Shown here: in pieces, positions 56,444 to 64,000 of the stretch
Layout: every line of letters begins with the position of its first letter
How positions within the stretch are numbered: position 1 is the stretch's first letter
Source: an uncultured Cellvibrionales bacterium
GTDB lineage: Bacteria; Pseudomonadota; Gammaproteobacteria; Pseudomonadales; Cellvibrionaceae
Assembly: GCA_913020115.1 (NCBI GenBank)
Contig: CAJWBQ010000010.1
Span: 1-64,000, forward strand
DNA: 64,000 bases
Reading direction: 5' to 3'
Translations under genes and position numbers: made by a program
Notes under the pieces: model-generated
Databases searched by the model: none
Told to the model about the DNA's origin: nothing
Seen by the model: the letters and a program-made list of their open reading frames with translations, nothing else

Positions 56444-57259
56444 ATGAGCACTTATGCCGTAGGAGATATTCAGGGCTGTTTAGCACCGCTTAAATGTCTC
56501 CTTAAAGACGTCAACTTCAACCCGGCGCACGATCGCCTGTGGGTGGCGGGGGACATGGTCAACCGCGGCCCGGAGTCGCTAGAAACCTTGCGTTTTCTAC
56601 GCAGTCTAGGAAACAGCCTAAGCGCTGTACTGGGCAACCACGACTTACACTTACTCGCGCTCGCCTACGGTCACAAGACTCCCAGCAAGGGTGACACTTT
56701 AGACCCGATTTTGAAGGCGGCGGACCGCGAAGAGCTCATTTATTGGCTGCGCCAGCACCCGCTCATTCACACAGATAGCGAGCTTAATTACACGATGGTA
56801 CACGCCGGCATTCCACCGCAGTGGGATTTACCGTCTGCCCTACAATACAGCGCAGAAGTAGAAAGCGTATTGCGCGACGACAAGCGCGTAAGTAGCTTTC
56901 TAAAAGCGATGTATGGCAATCAACCTGCACAATGGCATGAGGGCCTTCAAGGGCACGACCGCCTGCGAATCATCACCAACTACCTGACCCGGATGCGATT
57001 TTGTAAAGCCAACGGCGAGTTAGATTTAGAATGCAAAACAAGCCCCGAGTTTCCACCAAAAGATTACGCGCCCTGGTTTTCTTTTGAAAAGAGACTAAGT
57101 CACTCTAATAAACTAGTTGTGGGTCATTGGGCTGCGCTCAAGGGTGTTTGCAAAGCCCCAAACGTATTCGCCTTAGATACAGGCTGTGTTTGGGGCGGGC
57201 AGCTTACATTGCTACGCTTGGAGGACGAGCAGCGCTTTCAATGCGACTGCAAGGCCTGA
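56444..57259 (+). CDS. apaH: Bis(5'-nucleosyl)-tetraphosphatase, symmetrical
   Basis: Metallophosphatase that cuts Ap4A to two ADP, lowering this stress nucleotide and removing Np4 caps from RNA. The 271 aa protein has the calcineurin-type motifs GDIQGC, GDMVNRGPESLE, GNHDLHLLA, VHAGIPPQWD and a C-terminal GHWAALKG, LDTGCVWGGQLT. It ends the lptD cluster; galE converges from the right with 7 nt between the stops. In Pseudomonas glpE follows apaH; here it does not. Confidence 0.96.
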   Translation: MSTYAVGDIQGCLAPLKCLLKDVNFNPAHDRLWVAGDMVNRGPESLETLRFLRSLGNSLSAVLGNHDLHLLALAYGHKTPSKGDTLDPILKAADREELIYWLRQHPLIHTDSELNYTMVHAGIPPQWDLPSALQYSAEVESVLRDDKRVSSFLKAMYGNQPAQWHEGLQGHDRLRIITNYLTRMRFCKANGELDLECKTSPEFPPKDYAPWFSFEKRLSHSNKLVVGHWAALKGVCKAPNVFALDTGCVWGGQLTLLRLEDEQRFQCDCKA

Positions 57260-57266
57260 AAATGAT

Positions 57267-58283
57267 TTAGACGTAACCGTTAGGGTTTCCCGCTTGCCAG
57301 CGCCAAGCGTCTTCCACCATTTTGCTTAAATCATATTCGGCGCGCCAACCCAGAACTTCACATGCCAGCGCTGGATTGGCGTAGCATGTAGCGATATCAC
57401 CGGGCCGCCGTGGGTGAATCTCTACTGGCACCGGTTTACCACAGACTTTGGAAAATTCAGACACCACTTCTAACACACTGTAACCTTTCCCTGTGCCCAA
57501 ATTGAAAACCTGACAACCCGGTTCGGCCGCGAGCAAGTGATTCAATGCTTTTACGTGCCCAACCGCCAAGTCAACCACGTGAATGTAATCGCGCACGCCG
57601 GTTCCGTCCACCGTTTGGTAATCGTCGCCAAACACTCGCAAGTGAGGTAACTTCCCCACTGCTACCTGGGCGACGTAGGGGAGCAAATTATTGGGCAAAC
57701 CGCTAGGGTCCTCACCGATAGTACCGCTGGAGTGAGCACCAATCGGGTTAAAATACCGCAGTAAACTCACCTTTAAGGTGGAGCCGGGGGCACGACAAAA
57801 ATCTTGTAGCATCTCTTCAACCATCAACTTGCTGCGCCCATAAGGGTTTGTTGCACTGGTAGGAGAGCTTTCGATGATGGGTACTATTTCAGGGTCGCCA
57901 TAAACCGTTGCGGAAGAACTGAATATAAGCTGTTGAACGTTCGCCTCGGCCATTGCCTCACATAAGGTGAGTGTTCCCGCAACATTATTCTGAAAGTAGG
58001 CCAAGGGCCGCTCTGTAGACTCCCCCACGGCTTTCAAACCCGCAAAGTGTAATACTGCGCCAATTTCGTGGCGACTGAAAACACCCGCCAAGGCCGCTTT
58101 ATCGCCGATATCGATCTCGTAAAACGGTATGTTAGCGCCCGCTATTTTTTCACTGCGTTCAAGTGCCATTTTCTTGCTGTTACACAAGTTGTCTACCACT
58201 ACTGGCTGATAACCTGCGGCGATTAATTCTATGCAAGTATGACTGCCAATATAACCACATCCACCGGTCACTAACACTTTCAC
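57267..58283 (-). CDS. galE: UDP-glucose 4-epimerase
   Basis: Interconverts UDP-glucose and UDP-galactose (and often the N-acetyl forms) for LPS or exopolysaccharide. With the start I chose, the 338 aa length equals E. coli GalE. It has the NAD motif VTGGCGYIGSHTCIEL, DNLCNS, LHFAGLKAVGES, catalytic Ser and Tyr-x-x-x-Lys in SSSATVYG and NPYGRSK, and RYFNPIGAHSSG. The start is GTG 58283 behind AGAGGA; the frame is open to 58403, but that extension has no recognisable protein. No other sugar genes are near it, and it stands in the apaH-prkA interval that holds glpE in Pseudomonas. Confidence 0.96.
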   Translation of the reverse strand: MKVLVTGGCGYIGSHTCIELIAAGYQPVVVDNLCNSKKMALERSEKIAGANIPFYEIDIGDKAALAGVFSRHEIGAVLHFAGLKAVGESTERPLAYFQNNVAGTLTLCEAMAEANVQQLIFSSSATVYGDPEIVPIIESSPTSATNPYGRSKLMVEEMLQDFCRAPGSTLKVSLLRYFNPIGAHSSGTIGEDPSGLPNNLLPYVAQVAVGKLPHLRVFGDDYQTVDGTGVRDYIHVVDLAVGHVKALNHLLAAEPGCQVFNLGTGKGYSVLEVVSEFSKVCGKPVPVEIHPRRPGDIATCYANPALACEVLGWRAEYDLSKMVEDAWRWQAGNPNGYV

Positions 58284-58587
58284 GAAATAGTCCTCTACTA
58301 GGTTTAAATAAGCGCCACTTAAGCAGGAGCAAAGCAGCCGGAAAGGTTCGTTATTATCACACAAAAGCACATTGATATAAGGCAAGGAATCATAAAAAAA
58401 CACCCATATTCTTCCTAGGTGTCCGCTAAGGGTCTATGCTTTGACTAGGGGTAGAAGGTTTAGGTAGCCCGCCATCTGAATTCCTTATGAAAAAAATGTC
58501 TATAGAGTTACATGCTACCTATGGAGCCTAAGGAGATATCCCCGGTCTAACTGTACTAACTAGCGATATTAGTTAAAGGAGTGATCC
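58284..58587. other. galE-prkA intergenic region
   Basis: This 304-bp gap separates divergent galE and prkA and must hold promoters for both. I find no ORF with coding character. On the minus strand a 5-bp ACACC/GGTGT stem (58400-58404 / 58418-58422) is followed by a T-run, terminator-like but weak. On the plus strand TGTCTATAGAG (about 58498-58508) recalls a sigma-S type -10 element; yeaG-yeaH in E. coli is stress-regulated. The prkA ribosome site AAAGGAGTGATCC is strong. The elements are suggestive only. Confidence 0.4.
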
Positions 58588-60510
58588 ATGGGTATTTTCA
58601 ACCACTACCGCGAGCGCTACGAAACATCACAAGAAGAAGAGATCAGCATCCAAGATTATCTGGATTTGTGCAAAACAGATCCCCGGGTCTATGCCTCAGC
58701 CGCCGAGCGCATGCTAATGGCAATTGGCGAGGCCGAAGAGGTTGATACATCGAAAGACCCTCGCCTCAGCCGAATTTTCTCCAACAAAATTATTCAACGC
58801 TACCCTGTATTTGAAGAATTTTATGGAATGGAAGAATGCATTCAACAAATCGTTTCTTTCTTCAAACACGCGGCTCAAGGCCTCGAAGAGAAAAAACAAA
58901 TACTGTATTTATTAGGCCCTGTCGGTGGCGGTAAATCATCGCTGGCGGAAAAGCTGAAATACCTGATGGAGAAATCGCCGGTTTACCACCTCAAAGGCTC
59001 CCCTGTGTTCGAATCTCCCCTGGGACTGTTCGACCCCGAGGAAGACGCTGAAATACTCGAAGAAGACTATGGTATCGCCAGACGTTACATTAAAACAATT
59101 ATGTCGCCTTGGGCGGTAAAACGCCTCCATGAATTTAAAGGCGATATCAGTCAGTTTACCGTAGTTAAGGTTTACCCTTCGATACTGGACCAAACCTGTA
59201 TTTCCAAAACAGAGCCTGGGGATGAAAACAACCAAGACATCTCGTCTCTTGTGGGAAAAGTGGATATTCGCAAGCTTGAAGATTACCCTCAAGATGACGC
59301 AGACGCCTACAGCTTTTCAGGTGGATTGTGCCACTCCAACCAAGGTCTATTAGAATTTGTCGAGATGTTTAAGGCGCCAATAAAGGTATTACACCCCCTA
59401 CTCACCGCCACCCAAGAAGGCAACTACAACAGCACAGAGGGTTTAGGGGCGATTCCTTTTGACGGCACTATTCTAGCCCACTCCAATGAATCAGAGTGGC
59501 AAACCTTCAAAAACAACAAAAACAATGAAGCCTTCATTGATCGCGTTTATATCGTTAAAATTCCCTACTGCCTACGGGTTTCTGAAGAAATTAAAATATA
59601 CGAAAAATTGCTCACCAACAGCTCGCTGCAAAAGGCTCCCTGTGCACCAGACACCTTAAAGATGCTGGCCCAATTTGCGACACTTTCTAGACTTAAAGAA
59701 ACTGAAAATTCCAGTATTTTTTCTAAAATGAAAATTTACGACGGCCAAAATTTAAAAGACACCGACCCCAAGGCAAAGTCGCTGCAAGAATACAAAGACG
59801 CCGCCGGAGTTAATGAGGGAATGTCTGGCTTATCTACACGCTTCTCATTCAAGATATTATCTAAAGTCTTTAATTTCGACAGTAGCGAGATTGCCGCCAA
59901 TCCTGTTCATTTACTTTATGTTTTAGAACAGCAAATTGAACAGGAGCAATTTGCACCAGAATTACAGGAAAACTACCTAACCTTCATTAAGGAATACCTA
60001 GCTCCAAAATATGTAGATTTCATAGGCAAAGAAATTCAAACAGCCTACTTGGAATCTTACGCAGAATATGGCCAAAACATTTTTGACCGCTACGTCACTT
60101 ATGCTGATTTCTGGATACAAGATCAAGAGTATCGAGATCCAGAAACTGGCGAAATTCTAGATCGACAGTCCCTCAGTGAAGAGCTGGAAAAAATCGAGAA
60201 ACCCGCGGGCATCAGCAACCCCAAGGATTTTCGCAATGAAGTGGTTAATTTTGTTCTCCGAGCTCGCGCCAACAATCAGAGCAACTCTCCAATCTGGAAC
60301 AGCTATGAAAAATTGCGCACGGTAATTGAGAAGAAAATGTTTTCCAATACGGAAGATCTATTGCCAGTAATTTCCTTCAATGCTAAAGCATCTGTAGATG
60401 ACAAAAAGAAGCATCAAGACTTTGTTGACCGCATGAAATCCCGAGGTTATACGGAAAAGCAAGTTCGCTTGCTGTCTGAGTGGTATCTGCGCGTAAGAAA
60501 ATCGCAGTAA
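58588..60510 (+). CDS. prkA: PrkA family serine protein kinase / AAA protein (YeaG)
   Basis: Stress-linked protein of 640 aa. The N-terminal PrkA AAA domain has a Walker A motif (LLGPVGGGKSSLAEKL, about residue 110) and a GTILAHSNESEW stretch; a C-terminal domain with distant kinase resemblance follows (about 420-640). Members phosphorylate themselves and in Bacillus affect sporulation; in E. coli YeaG is involved in nitrogen starvation and metabolic adaptation. The first codon follows AAAGGAG. It is the first gene of the prkA-yeaH-spoVR triad, which is kept together in most proteobacteria. Confidence 0.95.
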   Translation: MGIFNHYRERYETSQEEEISIQDYLDLCKTDPRVYASAAERMLMAIGEAEEVDTSKDPRLSRIFSNKIIQRYPVFEEFYGMEECIQQIVSFFKHAAQGLEEKKQILYLLGPVGGGKSSLAEKLKYLMEKSPVYHLKGSPVFESPLGLFDPEEDAEILEEDYGIARRYIKTIMSPWAVKRLHEFKGDISQFTVVKVYPSILDQTCISKTEPGDENNQDISSLVGKVDIRKLEDYPQDDADAYSFSGGLCHSNQGLLEFVEMFKAPIKVLHPLLTATQEGNYNSTEGLGAIPFDGTILAHSNESEWQTFKNNKNNEAFIDRVYIVKIPYCLRVSEEIKIYEKLLTNSSLQKAPCAPDTLKMLAQFATLSRLKETENSSIFSKMKIYDGQNLKDTDPKAKSLQEYKDAAGVNEGMSGLSTRFSFKILSKVFNFDSSEIAANPVHLLYVLEQQIEQEQFAPELQENYLTFIKEYLAPKYVDFIGKEIQTAYLESYAEYGQNIFDRYVTYADFWIQDQEYRDPETGEILDRQSLSEELEKIEKPAGISNPKDFRNEVVNFVLRARANNQSNSPIWNSYEKLRTVIEKKMFSNTEDLLPVISFNAKASVDDKKKHQDFVDRMKSRGYTEKQVRLLSEWYLRVRKSQ

Positions 60511-60548
60511 TCCATCCAGCCTAAATTGACGCATGACGGGGAAAATCT

Positions 60549-61826
60549 ATGAGTTACATTGTAGACCGCCGACTAAACGCCAAAAATAAAAGCGCGGTAA
60601 ATCGGCAACGTTTCTTGAGAAGATATCGCCAGCACATTAAAAAGGCGGTTGGCGAAGCCCTTACTCACCGCTCAATCACCGACATCAATAAGGGTGAAAA
60701 AATTGGCATCCCGACAAAGGACATCAGTGAACCGACATTCCACCAAGGACAAGGAGGTTCCACAGATAATATTTTACCTGGCAATAAGGAATTTATAACG
60801 GGTGACAGCATACCCAGACCGCAAGGCGGTGGCGGCGGAGGAGCCGGCGAAGGTAATGCCAGCGATCAAGGCGAGGGCATGGATGAGTTTGTCTTCCAAA
60901 TAACCCAGGAAGAATTCTTGGAATTCATGTTCGAAGATTTGGAATTGCCGAATCTAGTAAAACGGCAACTAAAGGGTAGCGAATCGTTCAAAACCGTGCG
61001 CGCGGGAATCACCAATGAGGGGTCGCCGGGAAGGATTAATATCGTTCGCTCATTAAGAGCGGCCAATGCCCGACGCATAGCCCTAACTACTGGTAAACGC
61101 CGCAAGCTTAAAGAGCTAGAAAACCAGAAAGCATTGCTCTCTGAGATTGATGACACGCTAAAAGATAAGCGAAAGATAGAACAAATCGAAGCGGACATAC
61201 TACAGCTGAGAAAAGCCATAAAGCGGGTTCCTTGGCTAGATGATTTCGACTTGAAATACAATCTACACGTCAAGGTACCCACTCCCAGCTCCAAGGCCGT
61301 GATGTTCTGCGTGATGGATGTGTCAGGTTCCATGAACCAGGCCACCAAAGATATTGCAAAACGATTTTTTATTTTACTGTATTTATTTTTACAACGAAAT
61401 TACGAACGAACAGAAGTCGTGTTCATTCGCCACCACACTAGCGCCAAAGAAGTGGACGAAGAGGAATTTTTTTACTCAAGGGAAACTGGCGGAACCATTG
61501 TTTCAAGCGCCCTGAAGCTAATGAACGAAATTATAGATGAACGCTTCTCACCCAGCGAATGGAACATCTACGGCGCACAAGCTTCTGACGGCGACAATTG
61601 GAACGACGACTCCAGCACTTGCTTTGAGATGCTCACCCAAGAACTGGTCCCCAAGTGCCAATATTTCTCCTACATTGAAATAACACCCAGAAATCATCAA
61701 GCCCTGTGGGAAGAATATGAAGGAGTGAAAGCCGCGTTCCCCGATGAATTTGCCATGGAGCAAATTGTTTCCAGCGCTGATATCTACCCTGTTTTCCGTG
61801 AATTATTCCAGAAGAAAAGCGCATGA
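60549..61826 (+). CDS. yeaH: YeaH family von Willebrand A-like protein (DUF444)
   Basis: Cytoplasmic protein of 425 aa that accompanies PrkA. It has a basic N-terminus ([20 protein letters not shown]), a Gly-rich linker (about residues 98-110), a helical middle part, and a VWA-like domain with a MIDAS motif ([16 protein letters not shown], Asp-x-Ser-x-Ser near residue 258). The Ser and Asp positions needed for metal binding are present. It starts 38 bp after prkA and overlaps spoVR by 4 nt (ATGA). Confidence 0.95.
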   Translation: MSYIVDRRLNAKNKSAVNRQRFLRRYRQHIKKAVGEALTHRSITDINKGEKIGIPTKDISEPTFHQGQGGSTDNILPGNKEFITGDSIPRPQGGGGGGAGEGNASDQGEGMDEFVFQITQEEFLEFMFEDLELPNLVKRQLKGSESFKTVRAGITNEGSPGRINIVRSLRAANARRIALTTGKRRKLKELENQKALLSEIDDTLKDKRKIEQIEADILQLRKAIKRVPWLDDFDLKYNLHVKVPTPSSKAVMFCVMDVSGSMNQATKDIAKRFFILLYLFLQRNYERTEVVFIRHHTSAKEVDEEEFFYSRETGGTIVSSALKLMNEIIDERFSPSEWNIYGAQASDGDNWNDDSSTCFEMLTQELVPKCQYFSYIEITPRNHQALWEEYEGVKAAFPDEFAMEQIVSSADIYPVFRELFQKKSA

Positions 61827-63340
61827 AAAAATCACCGATATCTACCACATCCGAATGGACTTTCGAGCTCATCGAGACCTATGACCGAGAAATAGGAAAA
61901 ATCGCTGAGGAATACGGTCTAGATACCTATCGCAGTCAAATTGAAATTATTAGTTCAGAGCAGATGATGGATGCTTACGCATCAGTGGGAATGCCTTTAG
62001 GCTATCATCACTGGTCTTACGGCAAGCAATTCCTCAACATTGAACGCTCATACAGCCGTGGTCAAATGGGCCTAGCTTACGAGATTGTCATTAACTCCAA
62101 CCCCAGCATTGCCTACCTTATGGAAGAGAACACCATGGCGATGCAGGCCCTTGTGATCGCTCACGCCTGCTACGGGCACAATTCATTTTTCAAAGGTAAC
62201 TACCTGTTCACAACTTGGACGGATGCAGACTCTATTATCGATTATTTACTGTTTGCCAAGAATTACCTCGAAGGCTGCGAGCAACGCCACGGCATCGATG
62301 AGGTTGAGGCCATACTCGATTCCTGCCACGCCCTAATGAACTATGGTGTTGATCGCTATAAACGACCACACCCTATATCGGCTGCTGAAGAACGCATGCG
62401 ACAAGCCGAGCGAAGTGAATATCTGCAAAAGCAAGTAAACGACCTTTGGCGCACAATCCCCAAGCTGAACCCCGCTGAAGCCACGGAAGAAAGCCTTCGC
62501 TTTCCAGAAGAACCTCAGGAAAACTTGCTGTACTTTATCGAAAAAAATGCACCATTACTGGAGCCTTGGCAGCGGGAGATTGTGAGGATCGTAAGAAAGA
62601 TTGCGCAGTACTTTTACCCGCAACGACAAACTCAGGTAATGAACGAAGGCTGGGCCTGTTTCTGGCACTACACCTTACTCAACGACCTATACGATCGAGG
62701 CCTAGTAACAGAGGGCTTTATGCTGGAATTTTTGGAAGCTCACTCTAGCGTTATTTACCAACCACCTTACGATAGCCCTCATTATAGCGGCATCAACCCC
62801 TATACCCTAGGCTTTAAAATGATGATTGACATTCGACGCATTTGTGAGAAACCTACCGCCGAAGATCGAGACTGGTTTCCAGAAATCGCAGGCAGCAATT
62901 GGCTAGACACCTTAAAATTTGCCATGGGGAACTTTAAAGACGAAAGTTTTATCCTCCAATACCTGTCGCCCACAGTTATGCGAGATATGAAGTTGTTTTG
63001 CGTGAGGGATGACGATCGCGAGCCAAACATTAACGTTTCCGCCATTCATGACGACAGCGGCTATCAGGCCCTACGAGAGAAGCTCGCTGGCCTTTACAAT
63101 TTAGGGAATCGAGAACCAAACATTCAGGTATACAGCGTGGATGTGCGAGGCGACCGCTCACTGACACTGCAACATCTTCAGCATCAGCGCAGGCCTTTAG
63201 CGGCAAATGCCTGCGAGGAAGTTCTCACCCACCTTCATAGACTCTGGGGATTTGACGTACATTTGAATTCTTTAGACGATGCAAAAGTGACTCAACATTT
63301 TCAATGCCCACCTGCACCCGAGAACATTCCGGAAGACTAA
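61823..63340 (+). CDS. spoVR: SpoVR family protein (YcgB)
   Basis: Third member of the triad, 505 aa. The family takes its name from a Bacillus protein needed for spore cortex formation, but its activity in Gram-negatives is not known. Conserved parts are [60 protein letters not shown] (a His/Cys cluster), [10 protein letters not shown] (HxxE-like) and GFDVHLNSL near the end; the last part is a DUF-like extension. It starts within the yeaH stop. Its stop is interlocked with the convergent regulator (63337-63340). Confidence 0.94.
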   Translation: MKKSPISTTSEWTFELIETYDREIGKIAEEYGLDTYRSQIEIISSEQMMDAYASVGMPLGYHHWSYGKQFLNIERSYSRGQMGLAYEIVINSNPSIAYLMEENTMAMQALVIAHACYGHNSFFKGNYLFTTWTDADSIIDYLLFAKNYLEGCEQRHGIDEVEAILDSCHALMNYGVDRYKRPHPISAAEERMRQAERSEYLQKQVNDLWRTIPKLNPAEATEESLRFPEEPQENLLYFIEKNAPLLEPWQREIVRIVRKIAQYFYPQRQTQVMNEGWACFWHYTLLNDLYDRGLVTEGFMLEFLEAHSSVIYQPPYDSPHYSGINPYTLGFKMMIDIRRICEKPTAEDRDWFPEIAGSNWLDTLKFAMGNFKDESFILQYLSPTVMRDMKLFCVRDDDREPNINVSAIHDDSGYQALREKLAGLYNLGNREPNIQVYSVDVRGDRSLTLQHLQHQRRPLAANACEEVLTHLHRLWGFDVHLNSLDDAKVTQHFQCPPAPENIPED

Positions 63341-63903
63341 CCCTCGATGAGCGTCTGAACCTTGGCAAGTAAGTCTTCGTTATCAAAAGGCTTCGGCAAT
63401 ATATCGTTGGCGCCCGACTTCAAGGCGCGGTCTAGGCCCTCTTGAGTTTCCGCCGAAATCACAAGAACTTTAGCGTTAGCATGCTCTTCATGTTCACGGA
63501 TATAGCTGAGCACTTGATAGCCGTCTATACCGGGCATTTTTAAGTCCAAGGTAATCAAAGAAGGTTTCATGCGAGACAATACCGCCCCTGCTACAAAACC
63601 ATCCTGGGCCACTTCCACTTCATAACCCGCCCGCTTTAGCACTCGTCTTATTGCAGAGGCCATTTCAGGTTGATCTTCAATGACAAGAACCGTACGACTC
63701 TTGCCTGCCAACTCCTCGGGAACCGGCATTTTATTGTCACGCATGAAGGCCACAAAATCGTCTACCTGAATACGGTGATCCCCTCGCCCAGGAAGCTTGT
63801 ACGCCTTCAACTTGCCCCGCTCTATCCACCGAATGACCGTGCGGAAGTTAACCCCGCAGTATTTGGCAGCTTCGCCGGTAGTAAGTACTCGCACCTCTGG
63901 CAT
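63337..63903 (-). CDS. HTH-receiver fusion response regulator
   Basis: 188 aa protein with an N-terminal MerR/excisionase-like helix-turn-helix (about residues 5-55; LTTGEAAKYCGVNFRTVIRWIERGK) and a C-terminal receiver domain (about 70-187). The receiver has an acidic start (VIEDQ), the phosphorylated Asp in ITLDLKMPGIDG (about residue 120), the Ser of VISAE and the Lys of LPKPF. This is the reverse of the usual receiver-first order. The ATG at 63903 has AGAGG upstream. It converges on spoVR with a 4-nt overlap, and no sensor kinase is near it. The DNA target and partner are unknown. The last 97 bases of the window hold nothing recognisable beyond its likely promoter. Confidence 0.88.
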   Translation of the reverse strand: MPEVRVLTTGEAAKYCGVNFRTVIRWIERGKLKAYKLPGRGDHRIQVDDFVAFMRDNKMPVPEELAGKSRTVLVIEDQPEMASAIRRVLKRAGYEVEVAQDGFVAGAVLSRMKPSLITLDLKMPGIDGYQVLSYIREHEEHANAKVLVISAETQEGLDRALKSGANDILPKPFDNEDLLAKVQTLIEG

Positions 63904-64000
63904 AGTGGCCTCTAAGTAGTGATATATCCAATTTCATAACGCTATTTGCGACCTAGCATAACGGATTTACAAGCTGACTTAAATGCCAAATGTACATAAG

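Noticed and set aside
58400..58422. Terminator-like hairpin upstream of galE on the minus strand
   Set aside because: The stem has only 5 bp with a 13-nt loop, and no gene upstream needs termination there.

Overview
The window reads as a stretch of core chromosome from a marine-type gammaproteobacterium of roughly even GC content. Gene content and order match Pseudomonas-style synteny blocks, while the neighbourhood (stand-alone bactofilin, a short RetS-like sensor, galE in the apaH-prkA interval) suggests a Cellvibrionales-like lineage such as Cellvibrionaceae. That placement is an inference from gene order and protein resemblance, not from a marker-gene search. I see no rRNA or tRNA gene, insertion sequence, phage gene, CRISPR array or toxin/defence island.

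Layout. (1) 0-12 kb: tyrS, an M23 cell-wall peptidase (mepM-like), anmK, a DsrE-like exported protein, erpA, bactofilin, a DUF6776 membrane protein, argC, then a ClC chloride channel, hemJ, thiD and hemL. (2) 12-26.5 kb: a signalling and envelope region, all on the minus strand: a PilZ protein behind a DUF1631 protein; a PAS-GGDEF-EAL enzyme, PBP1b and an LpoP-like TPR lipoprotein; DNA polymerase II (polB); and an operon with a lipoprotein, a LapD-like c-di-GMP receptor, a PCuAC copper chaperone and a DUF2333 protein. (3) 26.5-40 kb, plus strand: dsbD, aroQ-accB-accC, prmA, a DUF3426 zinc-ribbon protein, dusB-fis, purH-purD and a RetS-like hybrid kinase homologue that lacks its phospho-accepting histidine. 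(4) 40-47 kb: coq7, an OsmC/YhfA protein, crp/vfr, trpEGDC and rpe. (5) 47-57 kb: a DUF3530 protein, murU-amgK and the divergent lptD-surA-pdxA-rsmA-apaG-apaH cluster. (6) 57-64 kb: galE, the prkA-yeaH-spoVR stress operon and a convergent HTH-receiver regulator.

Themes. Cell-envelope construction runs through the window: PBP1b with its probable activator, an M23 endopeptidase, LptD/SurA, bactofilin, and both arms of MurNAc recycling (AnmK, AmgK/MurU). Four or five proteins are linked to c-di-GMP: one GGDEF/EAL enzyme with intact motifs, one degenerate LapD-like receptor, a PilZ protein, its DUF1631 partner and the RetS-like protein. One regulatory site stands out: a near-perfect IscR type-1 motif lies over the erpA promoter. 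All seven convergent gene pairs are separated by 14 nt or less, and four of them overlap by exactly 4 nt through interlocked stop codons.

Most genes are well-known families. The parts that deserve follow-up are the pseudokinase at the RetS locus, the LapD-like operon without lapG, the c-di-GMP enzyme/PBP1b/lipoprotein operon, the HTH-receiver protein beside prkA-yeaH-spoVR, the IscR site and a possible trpE leader. Nothing here can be claimed as a wholly new system from sequence alone.
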